A stretch of 64,000 bases of DNA from Prosthecobacter debontii (GTDB lineage Bacteria; Verrucomicrobiota; Verrucomicrobiia; Verrucomicrobiales; Verrucomicrobiaceae): NCBI RefSeq assembly GCF_900167535.1, contig NZ_FUYE01000023.1, positions 1-64,000 of the forward strand, given 5' to 3'. The position numbers and the translations under genes are program-made. Shown piece by piece: positions 33,248 through 44,600 of the stretch. Below the pieces are notes generated by a model. The model did no database searches. It was not told the origin of the DNA and was given only the letters and a program-made list of their open reading frames with translations. Every line of letters begins with the position of its first letter. Within the stretch, counting starts at the first letter, position 1.

Positions 33248-35518
33248 ATGCCAAGCCGATCCTCCTCATCCAAACCCGCCAAAACCACTCCCGACAGCCC
33301 AGCTGACGCGAGCGGACAAGCGGAGAGCACTGCCCAAAAGAAACCCGGGGCAAAGAAAGTGCTCGATTTGATTGAGGAAGACGACAAGCCCAAGAGCCGG
33401 ACTCCCCGCCGTGACATGGCACCTCTGCCACACATCGGTGCCAAGCCCGCTCCGGTGCCAGCGAAGGCATCTCCAGCAAAGGCTGCTGAAGCCCCCAAGA
33501 AGACGCTGGATGACCACAAGCGTGAGGCGCTGAACCTGTTTGAGGAAGGTGAAAAACCCAAGGTGCGTCGCCGCCCGGCGGACCAAAGCACCTCACTGCC
33601 GCCGATCTCGACCATCCGTGAGCCCGGGCCTGTGGCAGCCATGCCTGCGCCACCAGCGCCAATGCCGGTGGCAGCCCCGGCTCCGAAGCCCGAATCTGCG
33701 GCTCCAGAATTTGAAACCAATGACGCGGGTGAAAAAATCATTCACCTGAAGCCGCCGATCATCGTCAAGGAATTGGCGGAGAAGATGGGCCTGCGTCCCT
33801 TCAAAGTCATTGCGGACTTGATCGCTCTGAAGGTCTTCGTGGCGAATGCTGACAAGGCCATCGAGATCGATGTCGCAGAAAAAGTCTGTGAAAAACATGG
33901 CTTCCACCTCGAGCGCGAAAAACGCGAAAAAGGTGCAGGTGTTCACAAGGTCGAGGAAGTCATCGTCGAGCCTGCACCGCAAGTGGTGGAAGAGGTCGAA
34001 GAAGATAAGCTTGAGCTGCGTGCTCCGATCATTACTTTCATGGGTCACGTTGACCACGGTAAGACCTCTCTGCTGGATGCGATCCGCAAGACGCATGTGG
34101 TGACAGGTGAAGCGGGGGGGATCACGCAGCACATCGGTGCCTACAGCGTCTTCCATGATGGTAAGCCGATCACTTTCATCGATACCCCTGGCCACGCCGC
34201 TTTCTCTGGCATGCGTGCCCGTGGTGCCAATGTCACAGACATCGTCATCCTCGTGGTGGCGGCAGACGATGGCATTATGCCTCAGACCCGTGAGGCGCTC
34301 AACCACGCCAAGGCGGCTGATGTGACCATCATGGTGGCCATCAACAAGTGCGATCTACCGGCCGCCAACATCATGCGGGTGAAGTCTCAGCTTCAGGACA
34401 TCGGTCTTGCACCGGTGGATTGGGGTGGCGACACCGAGTGCATGGAGGTTTCCGCCAAGTCAGGCCAGGGCATCGAAAGCCTGCTGGAAACCATGGCCCT
34501 CCAGGCCGAAGTGCTTGAATTGAAAGCCGACCCGAAAGCTCCGGCACGCGCAACAGTCATTGAGTCTTCCATGGTGGAAGGCAAGGGGCCTGTGGCCACC
34601 GTGATTGTGCGTCAGGGCACTCTGAAAGTGGGCCAGCCGTTCATTTGCGGTCCGCATTGGGGTAAATCCAAGGCTCTTATCAATGATCGCGGCGCTCCTA
34701 TCAAAGAAGTGCGTCCAGGTATGCCGGTGGAACTCGTCGGTTTCAGCGACATGCCCCACGTCGGTGACGAGGTGGTCGTGATGGACAGCGAACGCTCGGT
34801 GAAGAAACTGAGCGAGGAGCGCCTGGAGGAAACTCGCCAGAAGAAGCTGGCTGTGACCCGCCGCTCCACTCTGGAATCTCTCTTCAATAGCATTGATGAA
34901 GGCAACAAGAAGACCCTCAAACTCGTGCTCAAAGCCGACGTGCAGGGTTCCGTGGAAGCCATCGTCAAATGCCTGGGCGATATCACCAGCGACAAGATCA
35001 ACCAAAGGATCCTCCATTCCGATGTGGGTCCGATCACGGAGTCTGATGTGCTTCTGGCCTCCGGTTCTGACGCCATCATCATCGGTTTCAATACCAAGGT
35101 GGAAAACAAGGCCCTCAGTGTGGCTAAGCGTGAAGGCGTGCAGATCAAGCTTTACTCCATCATCTACGAACTCGTGGATCAGGTGAAGGACGCCATGACC
35201 GGTCTCCTCGACCCGCTGACCCGCGAGAAAGTGCTCGGTCATGCCAAGGTCAAGCAGGTCTTCAAGGTGAACCGTGGTTATGTCGGCGGTTCCTTGGTCA
35301 CCGATGGCCGGATCGACCGCAAACAGCGCGCTCGTGTGCTGCGTGATGGTCAGGCCGTTTACGATGGCAGCATCGAAACCCTGCGCCGCTTCCAGGACGA
35401 AGTGCCTGAAGTCCGCAACGGTCTCGAGTGCGGTATCAAGCTGCAAGGTTTCAGCGACTACGAAGAAGGCGATGTCATCGAGTGCTACGAGCTCGAGAAG
35501 TTCGCTCAATCGCTCTAA
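33248..35518 (+). CDS. infB: Translation initiation factor IF-2
   Basis: A 756-residue GTPase that brings fMet-tRNA to the 30S subunit. Residues 1-160 are a low-complexity Pro/Ala/Lys linker, followed by an IF2_N-like segment ([20 protein letters not shown], about 174-193). The GTPase domain has G1 [12 protein letters not shown] near 267, G3 DTPGHAAF and G4 NKCD, with switch region [12 protein letters not shown]. Domains II to IV follow to the C-terminal YRF-like [12 protein letters not shown]. Start ATG 33248 lies 79 bp after nusA. The N-terminal region lacks any long repeat. Confidence 0.96.
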   Translation: MPSRSSSSKPAKTTPDSPADASGQAESTAQKKPGAKKVLDLIEEDDKPKSRTPRRDMAPLPHIGAKPAPVPAKASPAKAAEAPKKTLDDHKREALNLFEEGEKPKVRRRPADQSTSLPPISTIREPGPVAAMPAPPAPMPVAAPAPKPESAAPEFETNDAGEKIIHLKPPIIVKELAEKMGLRPFKVIADLIALKVFVANADKAIEIDVAEKVCEKHGFHLEREKREKGAGVHKVEEVIVEPAPQVVEEVEEDKLELRAPIITFMGHVDHGKTSLLDAIRKTHVVTGEAGGITQHIGAYSVFHDGKPITFIDTPGHAAFSGMRARGANVTDIVILVVAADDGIMPQTREALNHAKAADVTIMVAINKCDLPAANIMRVKSQLQDIGLAPVDWGGDTECMEVSAKSGQGIESLLETMALQAEVLELKADPKAPARATVIESSMVEGKGPVATVIVRQGTLKVGQPFICGPHWGKSKALINDRGAPIKEVRPGMPVELVGFSDMPHVGDEVVVMDSERSVKKLSEERLEETRQKKLAVTRRSTLESLFNSIDEGNKKTLKLVLKADVQGSVEAIVKCLGDITSDKINQRILHSDVGPITESDVLLASGSDAIIIGFNTKVENKALSVAKREGVQIKLYSIIYELVDQVKDAMTGLLDPLTREKVLGHAKVKQVFKVNRGYVGGSLVTDGRIDRKQRARVLRDGQAVYDGSIETLRRFQDEVPEVRNGLECGIKLQGFSDYEEGDVIECYELEKFAQSL

Positions 35519-35544
35519 GTGTTCGAGGTTCAAGGTTTCTCCCG

Positions 35545-35573
35545 GCGGGTTTCATTCCAACGAAACCCGCTGT
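35545..35573 (+). terminator. Hairpin between infB and rbfA
   Basis: A 9-bp perfect stem (GCGGGTTTC 35545-35553, GAAACCCGC 35562-35570) with an 8-nt loop, then TGTTT. It may be a leaky intra-operon terminator or processing site. Confidence 0.6.
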
Positions 35574-35616
35574 TTGGCAGTCTTTAACCTGAACGTCTCC
35601 CCATTCTTTTACCCTT

Positions 35617-35997
35617 ATGTCCCAACGAGTCGAACGCGTCAGCGAACTGGTGAAACGTGAACTCAGCATGGTGCTGGAGAGGCATTACCGCATGGATAAT
35701 GCCATCCTCACGGTGCACGAGGTCCGTGCCACCCCCGACCTGAAGCAATGCTTTGCCTACGTGGGCATCATCAGCACCAAAGGGAACGAAGAGGCCATCA
35801 TTGAGAAGCTGAACAAAGACCGTGGCTTCATCCAAAAGGAAGTGCACAAGCGGGTGATCATGAAGAACTCCCCGCAGATTTTCTTCCGCCTGGATAAGTC
35901 GGTGGAAAAAGGCGTCCGCATCATCAATGCCCTGGACAATCTGCCCCCTCCTGCAGATCCCCTACCAGAAGGCGAGGAAGAGCCTGACTTTAAGTGA
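35617..35997 (+). CDS. rbfA: Ribosome-binding factor A
   Basis: A 126-residue cold-shock/16S maturation factor with a KH-like fold that binds the 30S subunit near the 5' helix 1. The family start MSQRVERVSELVKRELSMVL, the central DLKQCFAYVGIISTKGNEEA and MKNSPQIFFRLDKSVEKGVRI are all present. The tail PPPADPLPEGEEEPDFK is acidic. It is preceded by infB and a hairpin, and its 3' end overlaps the convergent ACP phosphodiesterase gene by 8 bp. Confidence 0.94.
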   Translation: MSQRVERVSELVKRELSMVLERHYRMDNAILTVHEVRATPDLKQCFAYVGIISTKGNEEAIIEKLNKDRGFIQKEVHKRVIMKNSPQIFFRLDKSVEKGVRIINALDNLPPPADPLPEGEEEPDFK

Positions 35998-36580
35998 GGA
36001 TGACGGGTGGTGTCTCCGCCACGTGCTCGATGAGGATGGGGAAAAACTCCTCAAAGTCCGCATGAATGGCGCCGTAATGCTCCTGTAGAACGGGCATGGC
36101 TGCTGCGAGATCGACTGGCCTACGGAAGCGGCGGCCGATTCGTTGGAGGGTGATCTCAAGGTCCCGCATGTTTCCATACGAGCAGAGCCAATTGTATTCA
36201 CGCATGCCCTGGAGGGGCGCGTGGGCTTCAGAGGGGATTTCCTGCCAACGGCTTTCAAAGGAGGCGTAAACTTCATTCGTAAAGTCTGCCAACGGCGTGG
36301 GACTGTAGCTGGCCCAAGCTCGACTCAGAAAGTGGTCATAAAACACATCCATCAAGATGCCTCCGAATCGCCTGAAACTCGGGCCTAATCGCTGCACGCT
36401 GCGCTTGAAGACGGGGTGAGCATCGGTGAAAGCGTCGATTTTCCGATGCTGTCGAATGCCGCGTTGATATTCCGAAGGAAGGTCCGTTAAAGCGGTGAAT
36501 GAAACCAGATCAGGCAGGAGATTGCCGATGCGGAAGGCAGGCGTGGGTTCAGAAAGGAACAAATGAGCCAGCCAATTCAT
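35990..36580 (-). CDS. Acyl-carrier-protein phosphodiesterase (AcpH/DUF479)
   Basis: A 196-residue protein of the AcpH family, reported to release phosphopantetheine from holo-ACP. ATG 36580 begins the family start MNWLAHLFLSEPTPAFRIGN; a frame 20 codons longer has no similarity. Conserved blocks are GIRQHRKIDAFTDAHPVFKR (H and D pattern of the metal site), FGGILMDVFYDHFLSRAW and MREYNWLCSYGNMRDLE. It interrupts the order rbfA-nrnA on the opposite strand, and its end overlaps rbfA by 8 bp, which limits convergent read-through. The enzyme's physiological role is still debated. Confidence 0.85.
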   Translation of the reverse strand: MNWLAHLFLSEPTPAFRIGNLLPDLVSFTALTDLPSEYQRGIRQHRKIDAFTDAHPVFKRSVQRLGPSFRRFGGILMDVFYDHFLSRAWASYSPTPLADFTNEVYASFESRWQEIPSEAHAPLQGMREYNWLCSYGNMRDLEITLQRIGRRFRRPVDLAAAMPVLQEHYGAIHADFEEFFPILIEHVAETPPVILT

Positions 36581-36753
36581 GCGTGGGGAAGAGGTAACCC
36601 AAACCTGAAAAATCTCAAGGCGCAGACGAGCGCGAGGCAAAATCGAAGCTCAATATGAGCCTTTAAACACTCACCAGCTCTCGCGGAGAGGTGTAATCTT
36701 CTCTTGCAGCTTTCCCGGTCAGTGCTTTGTGAACACCCCGCCAATTTCTCGCC

Positions 36754-37734
36754 ATGCTTACACCGCTTTCCCAGATCGCTGAGGCGCTCCGCTCTGCTCG
36801 GAGTGTGGCTATTGCTGCGCATGTCCGGCCGGATGGCGACGCCGTCGGCTCGGTGATGGGCCTGGCCCTGAGTCTGCAGGCAGCGGGTAAGACCGTTTAT
36901 GCCCTGCTGGAGGATGGGGTGCCCTCCAATCTGACGTTTCTTCCGGAGGTGGCCACTATTCTGACACCTCCTTACGCCGATTTTGAGATTGATGTGGCCG
37001 TGGCTCTGGATACGGCGACGCACGAGCGCCTCGGAGAGAAAACCAAAGCCGCTTTGGCTAGAGCTCCGTTGCTCATTGATATTGATCATCATCCAGCCAA
37101 TCCTGGCTACGGGCAGCTCAATCACGTGGATGGTGTTCAGCCTGCGGTGGGGCAGATCGTTTACGAGCTGCTCAAAGCGGGTGATTTCCCCCTCACGGAT
37201 GCGGTTTTACAGCATCTCTACACCGCGATCATCACCGATACGGGGTCGTTCCAATTTTCCAGCACGACGGCACGCACGCACGAAATCGTGGCGGAGATGC
37301 TGAAAGCGGGGTTGGATACGGCCAGATTAGCAAGGTTAATCTATCAGACACAGCCAGTGCGGCGTCTGCAACTCCTGCGTGCCATGCTGAATGAGATGGA
37401 TATCCGGTCCGAAGGGCGGATCGCCAGTTGGAAGTTCACCCGCAGGCTGATGGACGAAGTTCAGGTGCAGTCGGGGGATACGGAAGGCCTGATCGACACG
37501 CTGCGGATGATCGACAGTGTGGTGGCGGCTGTGATCTTCGAAGAAATGCCCGATGGCAAAATCCGCGTCAGTTCCCGCTCGAAGGATGAGCGATTGGATG
37601 TCTCCGCCGTGTGTGCCCAATTCGGCGGTGGTGGCCACCGGATGGCGGCAGGTGCCCGTATGAGAGGGCCGATCGAAGCCGCCACAGAAACTTTTTTGAC
37701 AGCTTTAGAACATGAAGTCCGACGACTCGCTTAA
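36754..37734 (+). CDS. nrnA: DHH-family phosphoesterase, NrnA-type nanoRNase/pAp phosphatase
   Basis: A 326-residue DHH/DHHA1 enzyme that degrades short oligoribonucleotides and 3'-phosphoadenosine 5'-phosphate. Motif I AAHVRPDGDAVGSVMGL (H-x-D-x-D) is near residue 21, motif II VAVALDTATHERL near 77 and the DHH motif IDIDHHPAN near 111. DHHA1 ends with GGGGHRMAAGARM near 293. All metal ligands look intact. The rbfA-nrnA-truB order is a conserved one. Its end overlaps truB by 23 bp, so the two are probably co-translated. Confidence 0.93.
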   Translation: MLTPLSQIAEALRSARSVAIAAHVRPDGDAVGSVMGLALSLQAAGKTVYALLEDGVPSNLTFLPEVATILTPPYADFEIDVAVALDTATHERLGEKTKAALARAPLLIDIDHHPANPGYGQLNHVDGVQPAVGQIVYELLKAGDFPLTDAVLQHLYTAIITDTGSFQFSSTTARTHEIVAEMLKAGLDTARLARLIYQTQPVRRLQLLRAMLNEMDIRSEGRIASWKFTRRLMDEVQVQSGDTEGLIDTLRMIDSVVAAVIFEEMPDGKIRVSSRSKDERLDVSAVCAQFGGGGHRMAAGARMRGPIEAATETFLTALEHEVRRLA

Positions 37735-38440
37735 TGGTGTCCTCCTAGTGGACAAAGATCCTGACATGACCTCCCACGATGTGGTGGCGGTCGCCCGCCG
37801 CTGCCTCAATACCAAGAAGATCGGTCATTGTGGCACCTTGGACCCCATGGCTACAGGCATGCTGATCCTGGTGATCGGCAATGGCACGAAACTGCAGGAC
37901 CTCCTGATGAGCGAGGATAAAGAATACACAGGCAGTTTCCGCCTGGGCGCGACGACCAGCACTCAGGATCGGGAAGGACAGATCCTGGAAGAAAAGCCGG
38001 TGCCAGACTTCACGGAAGCTCAAATCCGTGACGCCTTCGATTGTTATCGTGGAGATTTTTATCAGACTCCGCCCATGGTCAGCGCCATCAAGATCGATGG
38101 AGTGCCCCTCTACAAGTTGGCTCGTCAGGGGCAAGAGGTGGAGCGGAAGCCGCGCTTCGTCCGGGTTTACGACTATCAGATCAACAAGATCGCGGTGCCA
38201 GACGTGGATTTCCGCGTGGTCTGTAGCAAGGGGTTCTACGTGCGCACCTACGCCCATGACATCGGCATGACCCTGGGCTGCGGGGCTCATCTCACGGCTC
38301 TGCGCCGCACGCGCAGCGGGCATTTTAAATTTCAGCCAGGAAACCACACCACTTTTGCTGCCCTCAAGGAGGGGCGGCGTGAGGAGGTCTTGTCCGCGAT
38401 GATGAGCCTCTATGATGTGTCGAAGCTCCGTGGCGCTTGA
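37712..38440 (+). CDS. truB: tRNA pseudouridine-55 synthase
   Basis: A 242-residue enzyme converting U55 in the T-loop of tRNAs to pseudouridine. The catalytic aspartate is Asp44 in GHCGTLDPMATGMLILVIG; KEYTGSFRLGATTSTQD and MVSAIKIDGVPLYKLARQG follow, with KGFYVRTYAHDIGMTLGCGA in the C-terminal half. The PUA domain is short, as in many bacterial TruB. Start ATG 37712 is inside nrnA. Downstream, ribF (often next in line) is absent and the giant surface-protein gene follows. Confidence 0.95.
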   Translation: MKSDDSLNGVLLVDKDPDMTSHDVVAVARRCLNTKKIGHCGTLDPMATGMLILVIGNGTKLQDLLMSEDKEYTGSFRLGATTSTQDREGQILEEKPVPDFTEAQIRDAFDCYRGDFYQTPPMVSAIKIDGVPLYKLARQGQEVERKPRFVRVYDYQINKIAVPDVDFRVVCSKGFYVRTYAHDIGMTLGCGAHLTALRRTRSGHFKFQPGNHTTFAALKEGRREEVLSAMMSLYDVSKLRGA

Positions 38441-38473
38441 TTTGAAGGGGGTGCTGAGTGGCACTTTATACTT

Positions 38474-38500
38474 CGGCTGGGGCATCCTGTGCCTCAGTCG
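38474..38500 (+). terminator. Hairpin downstream of truB
   Basis: CGGCTGGGGCA (38474-38484) pairs with TGCCTCAGTCG (38490-38500) with two G-T pairs and a 5-nt loop. There is no T-run, so it is at best a weak terminator or a stabilising structure after truB. Confidence 0.4.
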
Positions 38501-38555
38501 GAATATGACGGTTTTGCTGAAGCTTAAGATCTCCTGATTATAAAGTTAAAAATTA

Positions 38556-38583
38556 TTGAAATTATATTGAGTGTGACTAGAAT
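38556..38583 (+). promoter_or_regulatory. Candidate sigma-70 promoter before the giant gene
   Basis: TTGAAA (38556-38561) and TAGAAT (38578-38583) are 16 bp apart in a stretch (38520-38616) much richer in A and T than its surroundings. A start about 7 bp downstream would place the leader inside the hairpin below. It is a plausible promoter, not proven; the hairpin complicates it. Confidence 0.4.
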
Positions 38584-38616
38584 GCTCCCATTCTACTACA
38601 AATGGGCATTCTTTTT
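38579..38616 (+). terminator. Terminator-like hairpin overlapping the first ATG of the giant gene
   Basis: AGAATGC (38579-38585), a 2-nt bulge and CCATT (38588-38592) pair with AATGG (38601-38605) and GCATTCT (38606-38612), followed by TTTT (38613-38616). The ATG at 38602 is in the 3' arm. It is a good rho-independent terminator for truB, but then the giant gene would start further downstream. A smaller stem follows (CGACGC 38637-38642, GCGTCG 38650-38655, then TTT). Confidence 0.65.
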
Positions 38617-41600
38617 GGGCTTTGGGGATTCTGGAGCGACGCGTTTTCGGCGTCGTTTAAGAATGCTATCTTAAGATCTTGTGTGATAGGGAGGATTCTA
38701 GGTCTCTTCGCGGTCGGCATTTTCTTTGGCGCTCAGCTTTCGGCCCAAACGGTGGGTAGCCAGTATAAGGTGACACGCATCGGCAAAGATGTGTTAGGCG
38801 GCCAGGGTTATTATCAGTCCCAAGACATCATGGCCATTTCTCCAGACGGCCGTTATGCAACAGGGGTTAGGTTTGGCGGCACCACCCGCGGGTTCTTGAT
38901 GACCACCACCCTACCGGTGGTGACGGACATTGCTAAAGTGGATAGCACGCATGCATATGCCCTTGGGCAAGACGTTAATGATGAGGGGGATGTTGTTGGT
39001 TATGAGAAATGGACCGTCGGTGGCACCGTCAATATCATCCCATGGTTTTATGATCGTAGCGCGGGCACGGTGACCTCGCTTTACAGTGCGACAAGTCCCA
39101 CGATCACCGCCATCCCCTGCGCCATTACCGCAGGCAGCACGCATGCCTTCGGCACCATCGACACGGATGGCGCTTTGGGATCGACCCCCAGCCAAGGGGT
39201 ATATTGGAATCTGAGCAGCAAACAACGCACGGTGATCAGTGGGGTCAAACAAGTGTTGGATGCCTCTTCAGACGGCAGCGTCTTGTTGGTCATCGATACC
39301 GATGGGAATGGCCGCATCCTGAAGGGGAGCATCGCTGCCGGCTGGAACACGCAAGTGACCTTCAAAAAGATCCAGGGCGGAAAAGTGAGTCCAGATGGGC
39401 GCTATGCGGGCTCCTCAGAAATTGTAAGCAGCTACGTTTCTTCGCCTTTTGTGTATGACACCTTGTTAGGCTCGAGAACCAATTTGCTACTGCAACCTTC
39501 AGACACTCTAGGGGGAATTGTGGGAGCCGTTAGCAATACCGGACGCGTTCTGGGTTCGATCAATACCACGGCCAGCAACGGTAGTTTTGCCGTGATGTGG
39601 CTGACGCCAAACAGCTCCTACACGAGCTTCATCAATCTGCTGACCACCGACGGGCACGTGGCCATCGACTCGGCCTATTACGGCTGGAATCTGTATAACG
39701 GGGGGGATGGTATCTCTGCCGATGGTCTGACGATGAGCATCTATGCGACGAACATCTTCACCTATGAAGACTCGATGCTGTTCCAGCAAAGTTGCCCAAC
39801 GATCACGGTGAACCCAGCGACGGTGGCCTCCGGCAGCTTGGGCACGCCCTATTCTCAAACACTCACCGCCTCGGGCGGCACGGCACCTTACACTTTCACA
39901 TTGGCCAGTGGCAGTCTTCCCGGGGGGCTTTCCTTGAATGCGACGACCGGGGTGATTTCCGGCACGCCCACCAGCTCCGCCGCTGCCTCTTTCACCATAC
40001 GCGTCATGGATGCCAAGGGATGCTACGGCACGCGCAGTTATACGACCGACCCCTTCTGCAGTCCGATTGTGATCGCTCCCACGGCGCTGCCGAATGCGAT
40101 GATCAGCACGAGCTACAGCCAGACGCTGACAGTCTCGGGTGGTCAGGCTCCTTACACTTGGAGCATCACCAGCGGCTCCTTGCCGACTGGCTTGTCGTTC
40201 AATACTTCGACAGGCGTGATCAGTGGCACACCCACAAGCGCCCATGCCGGGGCCAACCTGAGCTTCCGAGCGACCGACAGCGCAGGTTGTCAGGGCAGCC
40301 GTGACTTGAAGTTGGTGGTCTGCCCTACCATTACGCTCAGCCCCACATCCTTTTCCAACGGCACGCTCGGCCTCAATTACACCGCGACTGTTTCTGCCTC
40401 CAGCGGCACCCCTCCCCATGTCTATGATGTCAGCAGTGGCAGCTTGCCTTCGGGGCTAACCTTGAATTCATCGGACGGCACGATCTCCGGTTTGCCGACT
40501 TCATCGGGTAACTCCACCCTCACCCTGCGTGCGACGGATGTGAACGGCTGTGTCGGCACACGTTCTTACACCCTCAGGATCAACAGTGCTTCGTCGGACT
40601 TTGGGGATTACAGCCGGTTTGGCACCGCCAGCAGCACGGTCAATAGCCGGTTGAAACTCGGAAGCTTGATCGATGCCGAAGGTGGCGCGATCACCAATGA
40701 CACCGCGACGGGCGACGATGACTTCGGGGACGATGATGAAGATGGTGTGACCTTCACATCTCTCGTTCAGGGGCAGAGTGCTTCCGCCACCCTTCGTCTG
40801 ACCAATACCCGAGGCTCGACCGCGCGCCTGAACATGTGGATGGACTGGAACGATGATGGTGTCCTGTCTTCCACGGAGCAGATTGCCACAAACTTGTCGA
40901 TCGCGAATGGCACCAACAACGCCAACCGCGTGGTGAATTTTACCGTTCCTTCGGATGCCACCCTAGGGCCGATCGGCTGCCGTATTCGTCTGACTACCAG
41001 CACCAGCCCAGGAAGCACTGGGTCGAGTGGCGTCGGTGAAGTGGAAGACTATGTGGTCAATGTGGCCAGTGCATGTCCCACCTTTGCCGTCGTCGTGGTG
41101 AACTACAATAACAACACCATCAGCCGTTTCAGCGGGGATACCGGGACGCATTTAGCGACGTGGACGCCTTCGGGCTTGAGTTCGCCTAACTATGGATATC
41201 GCGTCAGTGACAACACCTTGTTAATTGCCAACGGATCTGCCAATACCATCACGAAGCACAACCCATTCACGGGTGAGTTGATCAGCACGCTGGTGACTTC
41301 TGGGAAGGGTTTGAACTTTCCGTATCAGATGGCGGTGGCTCAAGACTCCAGTATCTACATTGCCAACCAGAATGCCGGCAACGTGCTTCGTTTCAATCAG
41401 CAGACCGGCGATGTCTTTGGAACCGTTCTGAGCACCAGCAGTCCTGCCGGGTTGGTCTTTGATGCTTCGAATAAACTCTACATCACTCAGAACATCTCGG
41501 GCGGCTCGTTGCGTATCTACGACAGCAGTGGTGCCCTACAGTCCACGGTGGCGACATGGCCTGCGGGGGAATATCCGCGCGGATTGGCTTGGGGGCCGGA

Positions 41601-44600
41601 TGGCCGTCTGTATGTCAATGTCAGGAACAATAACTCCAACAATGGCAGGGTGGATGCCATCACCTTTCCGGCTGGCACACGCAGCACTTTTGTGACCTTG
41701 GATTCAGGCTCGAATCCCTACACGGGGATCAAGTGGGGCCCGGATGGAAACCTGTATGTGGTGGATTATGGCGAAAGTGAATTGGATGTGTATTCGAGCA
41801 CAGGAAGCTTGATTCGCACACTGACCACCAGCTTAAACGGTCCTCACGCGGTATCGTTCTCGGATTGTGAGCCCTCCACTCAGGACTATGGTGACTACGC
41901 TGGTTTTGCGTCGGCCAATAGCACCTGGAGCACCACCATCCGCCTGGGCAATGAAGTGGATACCGAAAGCCAGCCGCGCAGTAACATGACGGCGAATGGT
42001 GATGATATCGACGACATCGATGATGAAGACGGCGTGACGATGCCGGAAATCATGACCGCAGGCAGCACGGTGGTGATCCCTGTGAAGCTGCTCAACACTT
42101 CAGGCAGCTCCGTCTATCTGAGTGCCTGGTTGGATGCGAACCTGAATGGCGATCTGACGGATGCGGGAGAACAAGTGATCGCCAATCGAATGATTGCCAA
42201 TGGCACGAATGGGGTCACTCAAAACATCTCCATTTCGGTGCCTGCGGGTGCGACCACAGGGATGGCGGGGATGCGCTTCCGTCTTTCCTCCGTGAGTAAT
42301 GCTGGGCCGACGGGGGCTGCAGGCATCGGTGAGGTCGAGGACTACCTCGTCGCGCTTCAGCCCGCTCCGGTGGACTATGGTGATCACGGCCCCTTTGCAG
42401 CCGCTAGCAGCGTGGTGAATAGCAATCTGCGGATCGGCACCAACCCGACGGATGCAGAAACTTCCAATCCCGCGAACAGCAGTGCGACTGGAGACGATAA
42501 CACTGGCACGGACGATGAAGATACGGTGATGCCCTCCTTCACGCTCGGGGCCAGCAGCACGCTGACTTTGAGCATCTACAACAACACCGGCAACAATGCC
42601 TATCTGGCAGGCTGGATGGACTGGAATAACGACGGTGCCTTGGATGGGACGGGTGAGCAAGTCATCCCGCAAACGACCATCAGTACAAGCGGCACGGTGC
42701 AGACGCGCAGCTTTACCATCAATGTGCCGGCGACGGCCGTGAAGGGCGCGCCGATTGGGGTCCGTCTGAGACTCAGTTCTCTCGCTACGGTTCCTGCCAC
42801 CGGGGCTTATGGTCTCGGGGAAGTGGAAGATTACCAAGTCACGCTTCAATGCTCGACCATCACCGTGAGTCCCACGACTCTGGCGACAGCCGTCACAGGT
42901 GCAGCTTATTCGCAGACATTCACCGCAAGCGGCGGTTCCTCGCCTTATACCTATTCGGTGAGTGCTGGAAGCCTCCCTGCATGGGCGACGCTGAATGCGA
43001 GCACCGGTGTTTTGAGCGGAGCACCGAATAGCGCCACGGCGGCCACCTTCACCATTCAGGCCACCGATGCCAGCGGTTGCACGGGGACGCGCAGCTATAC
43101 TCTCACGCCGACTTGCCCCACCCTCACGATCAATCAAAGCACCTTACCGGCCGGGGGTGTCGGTGTCAGCTACAGTCAGACTTTGACGGCTTCCGGCGGC
43201 AGCTCTCCCTACAACTGGGTAGTGACCTCGGGTAGCCTTCCTTCAGGCATGTCTCTCGCGGCTTCGACCGGCGTGATCAGCGGCACCCCCACGGTTAGCA
43301 ATGGAGCAGGGACTTCGATCACTTTCCGGGCGACGGACTCCAACGGCTGTCAGGTCTCGAGAGCCATCGTGCTGCGCATCTGTCCGGTGATCAGTTTGGC
43401 TCCCACCTCTCCAGCGGCGCCAGTCATGGGTGCCAGTTATACGCAAACCATCACTGCTTCAGGAGGTGCCACACCCTACATTTACAGTGTCAGCAGTGGC
43501 AGCCTACCTGCGGGTTTAAGCCTCAATTCCAGCACCGGGGTCATCAGCGGCACTTCCACCAGTTTGTCATCGGCCAGTTTTGTGATCCGGGCCACGGATT
43601 CGAACACCTGCCAAGGTGAGCGCGCTTACACGCTGACACCGGTCTGCCCTACGGTCACCGTGACTCCAGGCACCTTACCGGCGGCGAATGTCGGGGTGGT
43701 TTACAGTCAAACCTTGAACGCTACGGGTGGTTCGGGGACCTATACCTGGTCGGTCAGCAGTGGCACTCTGCCAGCCGGGCTGACGCTGAATCCCACCTCT
43801 GGATTGCTGAGCGGCACACCGACGACAGGCAATGGCGGAGGTGTAGCCCTGACGCTGCGCGCCACGGATGCCAACGGCTGTCAGGGGAGCGTTACCGCGA
43901 CGTTAAAGGTCTGTCCGGCGATCTCCATCGCCCCTTCGATCCTGGCCGACCTCACGGCGGGCACCCCCTATTCGCAGACCGTGACGGCGTCAGGAGGAAC
44001 CTCGCCCTACACATTCAGCATCAGCACAGGGTCTTTACCTGCAGGGCTGAGCATGACCTCGGGTGGTGTGATCAGCGGCACGTCTTCTGCCGGAGCGTCT
44101 TCGACTTTCACCCTTCGAGCCACCGATGTGAATGGATGTGTGGCGACTCGCTCCTACACGCTCTCCGCCGGTTGTTCGCCGATTAACATCTATCCGACCA
44201 CTCTCCCACCAGGGCAAGCCGGTCTCTCCTATAGCCAGACCCTCACCAGTGATTACTTCAGCGGTCTCAAAGGCGAATACTTCCAGGGCACCAGCTTCAA
44301 CACGCCGCTGTTGACCCGTCAAGATGCCGCCATTGATTTCGCTTGGGGGACCGGTTCGCCAGACAGTTCCGTGCCGACAGATGTGTTCTCGGTGCGTTGG
44401 ACGGGGCAGGTGATTCCGTCGGCGACTGGGACCTACACCTTCCGGACAACGTCTGACGACGGCGTTCGTCTTTGGGTGAATGATGTCTTGGTGATCGATC
44501 AGTGGAAAGATCAAGGCTCAACGAGCTACACGGCCAATGTCAGTTTGACCAGTGGTGTGGCGGTGAGCATCCGGATGGAGTATTATGAAAACGGTGGAGA

